A stretch of 64,000 nt of DNA from Seiridium cupressi (GCA_036674765.1 JARVKI010000021.1:248001-312000); one strand, 5' to 3'; shown: positions 8,158-21,546, counted from the first letter of the stretch. Numbers and translations are program-made. Notes: a model not told the origin generated them from the letters alone.

Positions 8158-11088
8158 GAACTCGTACGATTACCAATGTTCTGAACGTAAAATCCATGCT
8201 GAAGAAGGCTTTTTAATAACTATATCCGGCTTGACCGCTCTAGAAATCCGAAAATAGGAAATAGAAGTGCATGAGAGGCACTGGGTCTCTGAACTGCGTG
8301 ACCCTGAGGCTCTGCGAGGTTCGCACTGGGCGGACGAAGGAAATGATACTGTCGAGGCACCAGTTCAGCATTGTCATTCCAATGAGATGTTGATCTGGTG
8401 CCTCTCGGGAGACAAAAGTAAAGAAAAGGACAAATAACATCCTTGTAGTTGACCGCACCGGTACATACGTAAGGCTGTGTACCAATGGAGCATAAAACAA
8501 CTCGGGCGATGCGCCTCTTAGGCACAGCACTTTGAACTACAGCCACTTCACTACACAGCCAGCCCTCTCTAGTATCACGGTGAAGTAAAATGTGTTAAAT
8601 CATGATTTTGTAGTGCCGTAAGAATACACACCACAAACAATCAAAGGGCGCCCAGTACTCAGGTAAATACTAGATGTATTCAGAGTACTACCTACAATGG
8701 AACGGCCCAAGGATAATTTCGTAGTAGAAGAAATAGAGAAAGATATGGATAGCGAGGTGCTTCCCCAGTCAGAAGGTATAGCTGCTGTTTGACCAATAAG
8801 CCGGGTCCCCCCGTGAGAACTTTACGATCTCCTTGCAGAGCATTATTGAGAACGTACGAGCGTGGTATTTGGAAGGTAGCACGTGCCTCTCAGAAGTCAC
8901 CTTGGAGAATCTCGACATACACGACACAAGAGTTATCGCTGGAATCTGGATCACTCTGTGCCCAATTATGTCTGCCCATTCCTTGCACTTGATATGATTA
9001 TCATACAGCCAAGGCAGACTATGGGATCAGGCTGCGGACATAATGTAGAACCGATGTTGTAAGGCTGAACTTTAGACCAACAAGGAAGTGAGCAATGTAA
9101 CCAATGGAGCGCCCAGTTCTACTGACATAAGCCGAAGGATTGATAATGGTGTTCCATTGCGTTTACAGGTTCTTTTTCTTCGCGGCTCTTACCCAGGGGG
9201 GGTGGAGGCAACTGCAGCTGTGCGCCGCATTGCTGTTTTTCGGACCTGGCGAACCAGTCAGTCGCATGTACGTACGTACGTTGGCTGATTGGGTCCCCAC
9301 TGCCAGCGATCGCAATTGCCCAATATCATCGAGGGGCAGTCAGGGCCTGTACTGGTGGTTTCAACAGGTCGTAGTCAAGGTGTCATATTTAGTTTGGGCC
9401 GGCATTTTGGATAATGTACAGTCAAGACAGTTCACCGGAGCTACCCTTGCCCCTTTGATGATTGACTGGGACACAACAATTGCAATCCGGCGACCCGGAT
9501 TGAGCTTCGCACGCATGGACCCCCACTCGAACAAAGCGCGTTACTTAGCGGGCTTCGGCAAGGCATGTCCAAAGTGACACTCGGGAGCTTGGGCCATGGC
9601 TTGTAAGAAACAGGCAACTGATCTGCGGGTTCATTTGTAGAGAGAGACAAGTTGAGAGACATGGAGTTCAAATGGTTTCTCTCGCCGAGCTTATGGTTTG
9701 GTGCCGGCGATGGCAGGTTTATTGGATGCTACTGCCTTCATGCCAGATGCAACTGTGCCTCGCAGGCTGCTCCTACAGATTGAACGCTGGCCTCATTGTG
9801 CTACAGCCCGAGGATGCTGGGGTCTGCAGTGCCGTAGCGCTAGGAGCGTGGAAAGTGCATCGAAGAATTCCAGAAGCCCCGTAGAAGGGAAGCTCTGACC
9901 AGGCGGCTTGCTGGGGGCAGTTCCGCACCCCACCTTTTAGAGCACTCAACTCGTCCCTAGACACGGCCTAGAGGTCTCTTGTGCTTCTTGCCAGCCTCGA
10001 GCTTGAATCGTCATTCTTGCCACTGGAAACGAGTGAGGACAGCAGGAAACTTAACCTCAGGCTGCTCGATTGCTGCTGTTCTACCACATGTACCCAGCCT
10101 GTGAACACAACCACGACTCTTGTCTCAGCAGCTTCGCCGGAACCTGTGCGCCCCTTACCTGCTGAGAGGAACCAATTTGAGCATCTGAAGACGGCCGACC
10201 CTCTTTTCCCGGTTAGGGACCCCCGATTCCGCCATCTCTGTCCTCCCTTGCCAACTTTACCCCTCGACGGGACCCCTCAATGCTGCTTCTCCTCTGTGTT
10301 TGTGCTGCTGCAGCCCCGACCTGTCTAGCACCAGACGAATCAGTCCACGACGTTCACTTTCGAGACACAGCAGCTTAAGCGGTACCTCTTTCCAGGATCT
10401 AGCCATCTGCGGAGTAAGTTGAGACGCACATTTCATCTCCAAACCAGGGTATCTGCCGCTTCCCTTCTGCAGTCGCCGGCCCCCAGCCTTGGTTCAATCT
10501 GGCATTCGCTCTGTCTGTCATCTGGCTCCTGTGACCACCAATCCAGACCTTCCCACCCCTTGCGACGCAATTTTGTTCTGCATTCTTTCTGGAAGCTTTC
10601 TTTCCTTCCTTTATCCTCCACTGCCCATAGTGATTGCTGCTCGACCCTCTGGTGCAATCATCCATTGATCCCCATTGATTCCATTGACTCAAACGCCTAC
10701 AACGAACCTCTACTTGTTTGAGCCAGCCTTGTTCAGAGCTCCTCCAACATACCTACCTCACCTAGCGCGTCTTCCTGTCCCCATCCGCGTCCACGGGGTG
10801 GTTATTTGAGCTGGGCCAAACTAGTCACGATCCAATTTCGGGGTCATAAAACGATCAACCGGGTGGCCCCTTTCCAGCATCCTTGCCTAGAGCAAATACG
10901 TCAAGTAACGTAAACCTCCCCTGCCCTGTCCGTCGTCCTGCTCTTCATCTATGCAATAAACTCTTCCTCCTGTGCGCCTGGCTGTGTTGGATTCAACCTG
11001 CTCCCCCTTCTCCTTACATCTCCAGCGTAAACTCAAGTCTTCCTCACACATGGTTTCAACACTCGTTGGCCTTGGCTCGTCGTGCACC
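8158..11088. other. Long intergenic region and pkaR upstream leader
   Basis: No protein gene that I can support from 8158 to about 10000. From about 10000 to 11088 the plus strand becomes pyrimidine-rich (long C/T tracts), as in long 5' leaders of fungal signalling genes; it is probably promoter and 5' UTR of pkaR. An ATG in the pkaR frame also exists at 11050. Confidence 0.45.
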
Positions 11089-12494
11089 ATGGCTCTTCCC
11101 AGTGCTTACCAATGCGAAAGACAGGCTCTTGAAAGTCAGATACGCCTAGAGAAACCTAGAGACGTACTCCAATTCTGCGCCGACTATTTCACACGACGAC
11201 TCGCAGCTGAACGCGTATACCAACAGCATCAGACGCTATATAAACCCACCCCTAATATCATGTCGGCCTTCACCAGCCCGTTCGCGGCGAATTCGAATCC
11301 TTTCGGGGGCGACGGGAAGAAGAACGAAGCTTCAAATGGTGGTCTTTTAAACGTTGTTGAGGAGGATGAGAATGATAGCATTACCTCGCCAACCACCCCA
11401 TCCTTTGGGTTGTCCGGGTTCTCATCTGGTCACTTCCGAGGGCCGTTCGGAGGCGATGGCCCAACCGACGGGCCGCCATCATCTCTACGAAGTCCCCCCA
11501 ACCCGGACTCATACCCTCCTCAATATAACTTTGGTCGGCGCACCTCCGTCTCTGCCGAATCGCTCAAGCCCGCCGCCGATGGCAATGACAACTGGTCGCC
11601 ACCTCAAATACCCAAGACCCAAGATCAGCTGGATAGATTAAGGAAGGCTATTGAAGGCAACTTCCTGTTCAGCCACCTGGATGACGAACAGAATGCTCAG
11701 ATTCTCGGTGCCCTGGCTGAAAAATCAATCCCCGCCAAGGATATCAAGGTGAGCACCATGGCTTTGGCCGATAATCTGACGCTTGTACTAACCAGTTCAA
11801 GGTTATAACTCAAGGTGATTCCGGGGACTATTTCTATGTTGTGGAGAAAGGAACCTTCGATGTCTACATTAACCGAAATGGTGCCCCTGGACCAGACGGG
11901 CTTGGCGAACTAGTTTCGACGATCAAATCCGGGGGCTCATTCGGTGAGCTGGCCTTGATGTACAATGCCCCTCGAGCTGCCACCGTTATCTCAGCGGAGT
12001 CGGGCTGCACGCTATGGGCCCTCGATCGTGTGACCTTCCGCCGCATTCTTATGGAGTCGACGTTTGCGCGCAGGCGGATGTACGAGAACTTCCTCGAGGA
12101 AGTACCTTTGCTCATCAGCCTGACACCATATGAGCGATCCAAGATTGCCGACGCCCTTGAAACACAGAAATTCCAACCGGGCCACAGCATCATTAGACAA
12201 GGTGATGTAGGCACGTCGTTCTTCCTCCTTGAGGATGGGCAGTGCGATGCCTATTTGGAAAAGGACGGCCAGCAACAGCTTGTGAAGCACTACAACAAGG
12301 GTGATTTCTTCGGCGAGCTTGCACTGCTTAACGACGCGCCACGCGCCGCAAGTATCGTGAGTAGCACCGAAGTCAAGGTGGCAACTCTCGGAAAAAGTGC
12401 ATTTGCAAGACTGCTTGGCCCTGTTGAAGGGATTATGAGGAGAACTCTGTACGTCAAGTCTGGAGTGGAGGACGTGGATCCTCTTCAGTATTGA
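11089..12494 (+). CDS. pkaR: cAMP-dependent protein kinase regulatory subunit
   Basis: Inhibits the PKA catalytic subunit until cAMP binds; central to nutrient sensing and development. Exons 11089-11748 and 11802-12494 give 450 residues. The acceptor after ttcaag restores the usual DIKVITQGD junction; an alternative acceptor at 11795 would add two residues. In order: an RIIa-type dimerisation/docking helix pair (about 3-42), a Gly/Pro-rich linker, the inhibitor site RRTSVS (150-155) with a phosphorylatable Ser as in type II subunits, then two cyclic-nucleotide-binding domains (about 195-310 and 320-435). Each has the phosphate-binding cassette: FGELALMYNAPRAATV and FGELALLNDAPRAASI. I chose the ATG at 11089 because it begins just before the docking domain; 11050 is possible. 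Confidence 0.94.
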
Positions 12495-12946
12495 ATTAAA
12501 TATTTGTACGTGGGAGTATGGTGAGATACCTGGATAGCAACATGACGTTTGTGGCATCACTAAATCGAGGATAAGAAAAATTGAGCTAGGTGCCTTACAT
12601 ACCACGGACTTTGAAAAAAAAAAAAAGTCTTGTTCTGAACAGGCAGCTCAGTTTATGGGATTCGGTCAAGAATGGCGTTTACGGACAACTCTCGCTTCTA
12701 GGTACCAGACACCTTTATGCAATTGCAAATTATCATATTTTTGAATAGTGTGGAAATAATGCGTTGCCGTCCAATTTGCAAGAGTGGTTGCATTTTATAC
12801 AAGCTTTTGGATTAGAGAAAGCTTTTCGTTTGTTTCAATCTGCGATCGTCTGGTACAGAGACCGAAGAAATCTTTTTGTCGATCTCTGGCATGAGCCCCT
12901 CGAAAGGCTATGAGAAGGGGAGGGCAACAATGCTAGTTGATGACGA
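12495..12946. other. Convergent 3' region of pkaR and UCH gene
   Basis: 3' UTR-like sequence of both genes. A 13-base A run lies at 12614-12626. No gene seen. Confidence 0.5.
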
Positions 12947-13724
12947 CTAGTTAGATTCTCTCCTTTCTGCCAATGCCATGAGCGAAAACCCAATATCGTC
13001 CTTCTGGTTCCTGATATATTCCCTGATGAAACCTAGACCGCCGCCTACCAGTATATCATCGTTCGGGCCACATACCAGTCCTCTATCAATCGGGCCACCT
13101 CGATCACCATCCAGTTCAAAAAGGTGGTCGTTCTCGCATGATTTCACAAAACACACATAGTGGTAATCGACTTCCTCCTCGGCGCTTTCTGGGACACGAG
13201 AAGTGCCCAACTGTGCTACTTCAGCATACATGTCCTCCAGCGATTGGGACGTTTCCAAGACCCGAGGCCGTTCTTCGGGCGGTGAAGACGTATACGTAGC
13301 GAGAAGAATGCCCAGGAAGGACTCAGGAGCTGTTTTTTACTTTCTAAGTTCAGAGCTACTCGTGAGTCTAGGAGCACCAACACTTACGGATGTGACGCCG
13401 AGCTGGGCCGTTGGCCAGGGCGTGGAAAATGCCATATAAGCCGCATGCATTGTTGATTGTTTGCTTGAACCAGACCATGTCATTGTTGCTGTCCAGTGCC
13501 CCGTGCTGTGCATTCTCTTGGCATAGTCGAGCCTCGTAGTCCTCGTCCGTGGGGAACACGAGGATCAGCGCCAGAGCATGTCGTGGGAGTAGCTCTGGTT
13601 CGTCAAGCGACAGAACGTCCTCGAAGCGGAGACAGGACGGGGCGCCAAGTCTGGTAATCAGGTGGTTGAAGACATCCGGACTGGATTCTAATGGTATGAA
13701 ACTCTTTTCATATGTTCGAGCCAT
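12947..13724 (-). CDS. Ubiquitin C-terminal hydrolase, UCH (peptidase C12) family
   Basis: Cysteine protease that removes small adducts from the ubiquitin C-terminus, recycling free ubiquitin (UCHL3/Yuh1 type). Exons 13724-13388 and 13329-12947, with a 58-bp intron, join to 239 residues, close to human UCHL3 in length. The catalytic set is complete: oxyanion Q88, nucleophile C94 in NNACGLYG, H169 in VDYHYVCFV and D186 in FELDG, nearly the same numbering as UCHL3. The ATG at 13724 (MARTYEKSFIPLE) was chosen because it lies a few residues before the conserved start of the fold. The frame stays open further upstream, so a longer N-terminus cannot be excluded. Probably cytosolic or nuclear. Confidence 0.92.
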
Positions 13725-14175
13725 TACCCATGTAAGTCTGTTTACTGCTGTGAATACTACTTTGTCGGAGGTCAAGGATGAATGAAATGCGGGGTATCTT
13801 ATTTGACCAGACATTGTATGGTTCTCATGTAATTCGCCGTCTAGATTACAATGTTTTCGCCCGGGTTGAGGGGTATTGTGCTCAGCAATCCTCCATCTCT
13901 CATCTGACGCCAACTACGTGCTGCAACAATCGACGGTGTCCAGATGCGCCTTCAACCCTTAAGCAGGTCCAAAACCGCGACTTCGAGGGTCGTACTAAGC
14001 CGAGTAAATAGTGACTGAGGATTCCCCTACGCATATGATTGTGCGCAACACGTCTCAACCACAACAAATCTCTTGGTTGTCACACCAATGCCGGGGCCAT
14101 GAAGCCTCCATAGACGCTGTAGGCCGAAACGTCTCGTCAACCCGTGCTAAATCGTCGTTCCGTTGGCTGTATATA
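13725..14175. other. Intergenic between SPF27 gene and UCH gene
   Basis: Contains the 3' end of the SPF27 transcript and the UCH promoter; both genes are on the minus strand. No further gene seen. Confidence 0.4.
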
Positions 14176-14860
14176 CTACGCGACAATGCCGACACCTGCT
14201 CTTCTCCGCTCCAATACCTCTCTCTTGAGTTCCTCAATCGCAATCTCTGTCTCCAGAACCCTGCCAACACCCTTCTTCCACGTCTCTTCCAGCCCCCTCA
14301 ACTCCGCGCCTACCTCTTCCTGCGCCCGCCGCCTACTATTGTTCACGATCTCGATTTGCCGCTTTGCCTCGGCCAGTTCCCGCTCCAGAGCCGCGAGTTC
14401 AGCCTCAGTCTGCCAATTCCCGACCAGCCACGCGTTTTTCCCGAAGCTGTCGAGGAGGGAAAGGTGTGTGTGCCGCAAGGTCAAATAGGTGTTGGCTGTG
14501 TACGCCCGGGATAAGGCGTTCTGCCGATCCTCTAGGGAAGCCGATGCTGGGAGGTCTTCCTGTTCCTCGTAGCGCTCTTGATCTATGGCGCGAAGAGGTT
14601 GTTTGGAGGCCACTCGCTCGAGTTCCTGGATGATGAAGGGCGAAAAGTTGGGTTCGCGCAAGGGGGGAAGAGAGCTCGAATCTTGTGAAGCTTCCGAGGA
14701 TGCGAGCTCGGCGGTTATAAGAGCTTCGGCTGCTGCGCGCTGGGCGGGTGTTGGCTCAGCATCTACATCTATATGGTTGTTAGTCGCAAGGGAGTGTAGG
14801 AGGACGGTAGAGCGCTGGCTTACAGGGAAGGGATTCATGAACTGCTGTTCTAGCCGACAT
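14176..14860 (-). CDS. cwf7: Pre-mRNA-splicing factor SPF27 (BCAS2/Cwf7)
   Basis: Core subunit of the Prp19 (NineTeen) complex needed for spliceosome activation. Exon 1 (14860-14824, 12 codons plus one base) and exon 2 (14768-14176) join over a 55-bp intron with a ctaac branch point, giving TAVHESLPYVDAEPTPAQR, which fits the family's conserved SLPYxD entry motif. Total 209 residues. The rest is mostly helical: an Ala-rich stretch, SSLPPLREPNFSPFI, then a long C-terminal coiled coil (about 115-205) with Glu/Arg heptads, the region that bundles with Prp19 and Cdc5 in known complexes. An unspliced reading starting MNPFPVSQ would lose the conserved N-terminus. Confidence 0.87.
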
Positions 14861-15466
14861 GTTGTAAAACTATCACGCGATGGCGTGCCAATCGATTGGG
14901 ATGACGTCGAAGGTGAATCCGGCTTGCAAGTTATGAGAACCGTATGGTGTTGTAACGTGGAATACTAACCTAGGTTGCTGGAATGGCTGGTCGCAATAGT
15001 CCACGCAGCGCTGCGCATCGCATCGCTGCAACTCACGCGAATTTCCCAGGCTTATCGTTATCGTTGAGCCTCAGCTGGCTTTCAGTTGGCGGGTCGCGAA
15101 GCTCGAGGGCCCCCTGTCCCCGGCTCGTGCTTGCACTAGCTCCCGGCTGTGGCAATCATGCGAAACATTGAAGGCAGCCTCAAGACTTCGCCTTACAAGC
15201 TCCTCCAAGATGAACCCAATTCCAGACATGACGAGCCCAGATCTCCTCATGTCCCTCTGGATCAAACTCTACATCCACTAGAGCTCTTCACTGCATTGAT
15301 GTTGTTCAACGACGTGGGGATCATTCATCCTGACCATCATATCCGAGCTTCCGGACCCGCCGGCGGCTCACACATTGTGTGTAACAGTCGTCTTTGACTT
15401 ATCACATAGCTTGGCACAAATGACATATCCAACACTTCAACCCTGAGTAGAGTGTGAACTGCAGCT
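14861..15466. promoter_or_regulatory. Divergent promoter region, SPF27 gene and ceramidase
   Basis: 606 bp between two start codons on opposite strands, so both promoters are here. No specific binding site can be named. Confidence 0.45.
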
Positions 15467-18016
15467 ATGCGACAGTCCATGCGTTCCGAGAAGGCCGGTC
15501 CTTCTCAATCCATCAAGGACTATGTCCGCGGAATATGGTACCAGCGCCTGCCAAGGACAGAAGAGGCAGTCCGCGAGCCAAAGAGGAGGGCGTTGATCTG
15601 GGCGATTATGATTCTCTTGGTACCGCTTCTGATACTAGTTGCTCTGTTGCCTGCAGGACTAAACCACAAACTGAATTTCTGGAGTGGCATTTATGGTAAT
15701 ACCGAAGGCAAGCCTGGTGGAGGGCAGCATGTCTCGGGGGCTCATGGGCTGCAGGGAGACCGTTATCTACTTGGCGTGGGCAAAGCAGACATCACCGGGC
15801 CGTCTGTGGAAATCAATCTCATGGGATATGCGGACCCCAATCAAGTCGGAACAGGCCTCCGACAACGACTCTATTCTCGAGCTTTTATAGTCGGCGACTC
15901 AGAGGAACCTTCAGATCGGTTTATTTACCTAGTTCTGGACACGCAGTCTGGTGACACTGCTGTCCGCTATGGAATCTTGTCCGGCCTACGTGATCTTGGA
16001 TCAGAATATACCGCTTACGGCCATCACAATTTAGCTGTGACGGGGACACACTCTCATTCCGGCCCCGGAGCCTGGCTCAACTATCTTCTCCCGCAAATCA
16101 CAAGCAAGGGATTCGATAAACAAAGCTACCGAGCAATTGTTGATGGTGCCATCCTTTCTATCCGCAGAGCCCACGAAAACATCTCCCCAGGATATCTAAG
16201 CGTTGGCTCGACCAAGGTTTACGGCGCCAATATCAACCGGAGTTTGTTCGCATATCTCAATAATCCAGAGAAGGAGCGGGGTCGTTATAATGTCAGCAGC
16301 GAAGATGACGGATCTGTAGAAAAGGATTTGACCTTGCTCAAATTCACACGCGCTTCTGATGGAAAGAGTCTCGGCGTGCTCACGTGGTTCCCGACCCACG
16401 GTACATCGGTCCTCGGCAATAATACCTTGATCTCAGGCGATAACAAGGGCGTAGCTGCCTACTTATTCGAAGAGAGTGTCAAGAGCGAAGCGAGCGCGCA
16501 GGAAGATTTCGTGGCTGGCTTTTCGCAGGCCAATGTTGGTGATACCAGTCCGAATGTTCTCGGTGCCTGGTGCGAAGATGGAACAGGTCAGATGTGCAGT
16601 TTTGAAAATAGCACATGCAGTGACGGGAAGACCCAAAAATGTCACGCACGAGGCCCGTTCTTCAGGAATAACGATCAGGGAACTTCTTCCTGTTACGAGA
16701 TCGGCAAGCGTCAATTCGAACCGGCCAGGCTGCTCTATGATCAATCAGAAAAGCTGACTCCTGTCCAAGGCCGCTGGGTCAAAACATTCCACAACTTTCA
16801 CGACATGTCGGACTTCCATTTTCAGCTTCCCAATGGGACAGTAGTTCAGACCTGTCCGGCAGCCTTGGGCTATTCCTTCGCCGCCGGAACCTCCGATGGA
16901 CCTGGCGCTTTCGACTTCACGCAGCACGATGGAGGGCCAAACACGACGTCGCCAGTATGGGAAGTCGTCTCCGGTCTGCTCAAAGCGCCTTCGAAAGAGC
17001 AGAGGAGCTGCCATGGAACTAAGCCGATTCTCCTGGATGTGGGAGAGGTGACCTCGCCATACCTGTGGACACCGAACGTAGTCGACGTGCAGGCCTTCCG
17101 CGTCGGTCAACTAGTCATTATTGTTAGTCCTGGTGAAGCTACCACCATGGCTGGAAGGCGTTGGAAGCAGGCGGTAGGTGAAGAGGTCACTTCACTTTTC
17201 GCGAACGAGGCTTCGTCTACAGCGCCGGTTGTGGTCATCGGTGGACCTGCAAACAGCTACACGCACTACATCACTACGGAGGAAGAATACGAGTAAGTGA
17301 GCCTAGTTGTGGTGTGCCCCATAAGTCCCAAGCTTATACTAACCCATTGCAACTACAGGATCCAACGATATGAAGGTGCTAGCACCCTTTATGGACCGCA
17401 CACGCTAGCGGCATACATCAACGTGACGCTTTCGCTTGTGCCCTATCTGGGGGCGTCGTCTACCGGATCACCACCTCCGGGGCCAAGTCCACCAGATAAT
17501 AGCAACCGCAGTCTGAGCTTTATTCCCGGCGTAGTATACGACAGGGCGCCACTTTTCAAAAGCTTTGGCGATGTACTGACCGATGTGGAACCCGTCGTCC
17601 GGCGCGGTACATTCGTATCAGCTACGTTCGTTGGCGCGAATCCACGCAACGATCTAAGACTGGAGAAGAGTTACGCAGTAGTGGAGAAGCTTATTACTGG
17701 CAAGCCATTGCCACCGAGTGCCTCGACACATTCTCAAGCAATTCAGGACCTTGTAAGAGACAAGCGTTCCTCGCAGCAGTCAGCAAAGTACGAGGAACAG
17801 TGGCAGCATGTCCGTGATGACAAGGACTGGCATCTCGTGTTCCGATGGCGTCGGACCAGTGAGCTGCTAGCCACCAGCGAGACAACTATCACATGGGAGA
17901 CCGAAGAGTGGGCCGAACCTGGTATCTACAGACTCCGGTATTATGGTGATTCCAAAAGCTGGGGCGGGTCTATCAATGAATTCGAAGGCGTTAGTGGGAA
18001 TTTTGAGCTTGTCTAA
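15467..18016 (+). CDS. Neutral/alkaline ceramidase (N-acylsphingosine deacylase)
   Basis: Hydrolyses ceramide to sphingosine and fatty acid. Exons 15467-17292 and 17359-18016 (66-bp intron splitting a Glu codon) give 827 residues, near the family length. N-terminal cytosolic tail, then one hydrophobic segment at about 42-62 (signal anchor), so probably a type II membrane protein facing the ER/Golgi lumen or cell surface. The catalytic domain opens with YLLGVGKADITGP. The zinc-binding stretch TGTHSHSGPG is present. The nucleophilic serine is S361 in NVGDTSPN (family motif GDxSPN). The C-terminal immunoglobulin-like domain is in exon 2, preceded by a Pro-rich linker that looks like an insertion (near PPPGPSPPDNS). 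Several N-glycosylation sequons support luminal exposure. Confidence 0.93.
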
Positions 18017-18422
18017 GGTGTATCGCTTTGTACATGATCACGGGCACTCAGTTGTATGGGCATAAATGCATGCATGGCGTGGGGGGAATCCGACTTGGAA
18101 GCATGGCGATAAGAGCCCGTTTCCAAGCACAAATAGGTTTGCAGAAAGATACCCGCAAAAGTTACGATACAGGTTTAACCCATAGCGATAACTATGATTC
18201 AGATGAATACCAATTTGCTCAAGGACTCTCATCGCTGTCCCTCTCTCTAAGCCAGCGTATTCAGGAAACAAAGACAGTTTAAGAGTCAGATCCCTCTTGG
18301 GTGGGGTAGCAGGTCTAATTAGTCCACAGTGCTCGCGTACAGCGAACAAAAGATGTACGGTACAAAGTCTACCAACCACCAAACCAATAAGAAAGCCCAG
18401 CCAACTCGAAAAGCAAAAAGAT
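18017..18422. other. Intergenic, ceramidase 3' flank
   Basis: 3' UTR of the ceramidase gene and the 3' flank of tRNA-Arg. No gene seen. Confidence 0.4.
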
Positions 18423-18519
18423 CGACCGACGCAGGATTCGAACCTGCAATCTTCAGAGACTTCAATTCAGTGATTTCAGTGGACCGAAATCTGACGCGAT
18501 ACCATTTCGCCAGCCGGCC
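18423..18519 (-). tRNA. tRNA-Arg(TCG) with 25-nt intron
   Basis: Cloverleaf with acceptor stem GGCCGGC/GTCGGTC (two G-T wobbles) and discriminator G; D stem GCGA/TCGC; anticodon stem TCAGA/TCTGA; T stem GCAGG/CCTGC around TTCGAAT. The anticodon is TCG (18485-18487), reading CGA arginine codons. A 25-nt intron (18459-18483) sits one base 3' of the anticodon, the canonical position for the tRNA splicing endonuclease. Confidence 0.9.
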
Positions 18520-21500
18520 GAAGTCTGCTATTGCTTGATGAAGGAATTTGTGCTCTAGTAGACACTATGCCCAAAGGGCGGGTTTGTGGAGCGATTAGTA
18601 AGGCAAAACCCTATGGACCCCATAGGGCGCCAACATGTCGACCTTGGGTACTGTATGGTCAGTCCGGTGGGTACCAAAAACAAAAACGAAAACAAAAACT
18701 GTGGGATGGCAGCACAACCTGAACAGTTTCTCTATCTCTGTTTCCTTCTTGGATGTTTCCGAGGGGTTGAGCTGAATGTAATGTTGGGAGGATAAATACA
18801 TGAAGCTTCCTTGAACAACACGATCCAGACGGCACATTTGTTTCTTGGTAAATATTAGATTGTGAGAGTGGGTATTCGCAGACCATGCTAATGGATATTC
18901 GTGTTGAAACCATCCATACTTTTACCCTGAACAGGAATAAGCAAGTCATTTTGGCGATTATCCCAAATGCCGACGATCTCTAGCACTGCTATTATCCTGT
19001 CCTTGTTTAGAAAATGGTGCTATTTCTTGCCTAGAAGACTGGGGGTTTCTCTCAATTAACAAGTCAAGTCGCGGTAACGTGAGAAACTGATCGTATCGTC
19101 TAAACCACCGGATGTGTGCGTGGCTTCCGTCAGCCTGCCCTGAAGTGCCTTTATGGCGGCCTATTCTGAGTTCATGTGTGCTGTTTTTCCTCTGGGACAA
19201 CTCTTCGTATCACCTTGCCCGGGCGTATATCCTACATCATGGCCTGGTTGGCAACACATCAATTCCTATTTCCCGTTGCAGTGTCCACTTGGCTGGCTGA
19301 CCCAGCTAGAACGGATACTGGTGGTCGAAGAAGGTACGCCAAGTGAGCTGATCTTCTTGTGTTTAGGGACATTACATCACTAAGGAAGGTTCGATGTCCA
19401 ACTGACGGGGATAGATCCGACTTCTTTGAACCCTAACTTCTTACTCTTGTGTTAGTTACTTTTGGATCACTGATTTGTCAAACTTCAAAGTTAAATAGAC
19501 TTTGCTCGATGCTTCCTACACATACGACCGCATACCCGTCTAGACGTGGTGCTGCTCTAAAAAAGCCCCTTTCACCCTAGACATATTCGAGTGCATTCAA
19601 CCGATTCGAATGAGTGTAACACGGTTCATTGAGCTGACAGTCGAAGATCTTAGCTCAAGTGCAGTTGATCACCTGGATGGCAACAGAAGTTGGTCGATAA
19701 CGTAGTAAGGAGCAACAACCTTGCATGTCCACAGCCTCAAGTAATAAGCTACCGTTCGGGTTCCGACGCGATGAGCTCCATTTATTCGAAAGTTTGTGCA
19801 ATAGACGTTGTCCATCTTCATTGATTCTCAGTAGTTCATCTTCCCCCTTACCCAGAACAAGTGGTCCAATACAGTTGACTGTGATTGATGGGTCTAAATA
19901 CTATAAGGTGGGTTACCAAGAGCCCAAGGGCACCTTCATCTCATTGTAAGCCACACGGCACAGGGCCATATAGGGGATCTTTGGAGAGGACGTACCGTTC
20001 CAAATAGGCTCACTTTGCAGCTTCCTTGGAAGGCATATGAATCAGTGCCCTCGAGTAGTTCGTCATAAGTGGATTTACTTTAGACTTACACAGCCACATT
20101 ATCTTTGAGAAGCCACGTCTAGTCAGCCCGACAACCAATTCACCCGAAACACGGCCTGAACAACGGAGACACGGGCTTCTTGATGCACTGCTCGTCATCG
20201 ACAGTGACGGGCAACATCGCGGCAGTCAAAAGTGCCAGCCCCCAGGTGAGCCTGGTCAGCACTGTTACGTCGTCGGGCAATTCGTGGGACTCGCCAACAG
20301 CTTGGTCAAAAAGCTCTTTCAAGAGCATCAGTCCGGCTATGCTTGATGGTGCTCCAGATGCGGATGGCTCGGTTCATGGGACTGACTTCCTCATTCCGGC
20401 ATCTGGTGAAGCGATCGGCGCCACGACGAAAGAGACGGTTTGAGCATGGGTCGGTAACTTGAGGCAACCGTTGATAATATTATTCTGACGTGTAGAGAGC
20501 ACATATACTTCAGATATAGAACCAGACAGTCAATACCATAATATTCTTTCTGGTAAGCATGATGAAATCGTCCTGGTGATACCGTGTTACTGGCCATTAA
20601 ATATGGCGCAGATGAGAGGCACTTCACCGGAAACGGGTCTTCCAAGCTAATTGACAACAACACTGTGGACTCAACCCTTTGTCTCCGATAGTCTCCGCGC
20701 GAGACGGGGGATCCATACTTCCTCAGAAATCTGAATATTGGGATCACTTCTGTCTTTTTACGCGCAAGTCCAGTCCCCGAACAAGCCATGTGAGACAGAC
20801 TCAAAGAATAGCGCATATGCGACCCAGCCCATGGGAAACCGTATTGATAACAGAAGAAAGACGGAGACAATATGATAAAATTTACCGAGAATCGTCATCC
20901 CGTCCAAAGGATCCGGAAATGATGAGCCCCCTGGCCCTCAGTGCCTGCCAAGCTTTGTTTCTGCAGGGTCAGCGTCGTAACAGGGGTCATGCTAGCGGCT
21001 TTATGGGCACATCTCCATCTCCATTCCGCGAATAAGCTTAAAACACCAACTGTGGGTTCGCCAAGTCAAAGAGCTCATCGGAGCTATCTTCATCGTGTTC
21101 GAAATACGGCAGAGAAAGATCGACCGTCAAGCACGCTGCCGGTCAGGCACACTGAGTCCGTTTGTTCTACAGAAGCGACAGTCTGAATTCTCGATCAGAG
21201 GCATCGGAATGCTCGGTATCGTGCATTCATCTCCCACGCCGCAATGCAGCATGCTACCATCACGGAAATAGCTAGACGTCACAGCTCATATTGCTTTAAT
21301 TCGGTCTCAGCAGCCCATTTCGGCCCAGGAAGCCGAAAAGGACCCAGTACATCGTGAGGCTTTCGTGACTAGGCAGCCTTTTAATGAACAAGATAAATAC
21401 CGCGTAGCTCGTGTGACAGCCCATCCCTCTTGCCAATGCTCCGGCCAGTATCTCATCCCATTATCTAATCATTGACCCGCGGGTTGTTGGGCCAAACCCT

Positions 21501-21546
21501 CGAGTGTCCTACTCTCAGGACGTTTGAAGCAAATCAGCCTTTCGCG
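18520..21546. other. 3-kb intergenic region
   Basis: No supportable gene. It includes a small hairpin (18609-18627) and an A-rich (CAAAAA)-like microsatellite near 18675-18700. A short minus-strand reading at 20140-20360 looks mildly protein-like but has no recognisable domain or start. Confidence 0.4.
18609..18627. repeat. 8-bp perfect inverted repeat, 3-nt loop
   Basis: Arms ccctatgg (18609-18616) and ccataggg (18620-18627) around acc. It lies 90 bp upstream of tRNA-Arg on that gene's strand. No function known. Confidence 0.5.

Noticed and set aside
14011..14514. 167-codon plus-strand open reading opposite SPF27
   Set aside because: Antisense shadow of the coiled-coil region of SPF27.
19518..19540. 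Sequence resembling the start of a fungal 5S rRNA (acatacgacc..ataccc)
   Set aside because: Similarity stops after about 18 bases; the rest of a 5S gene is absent.
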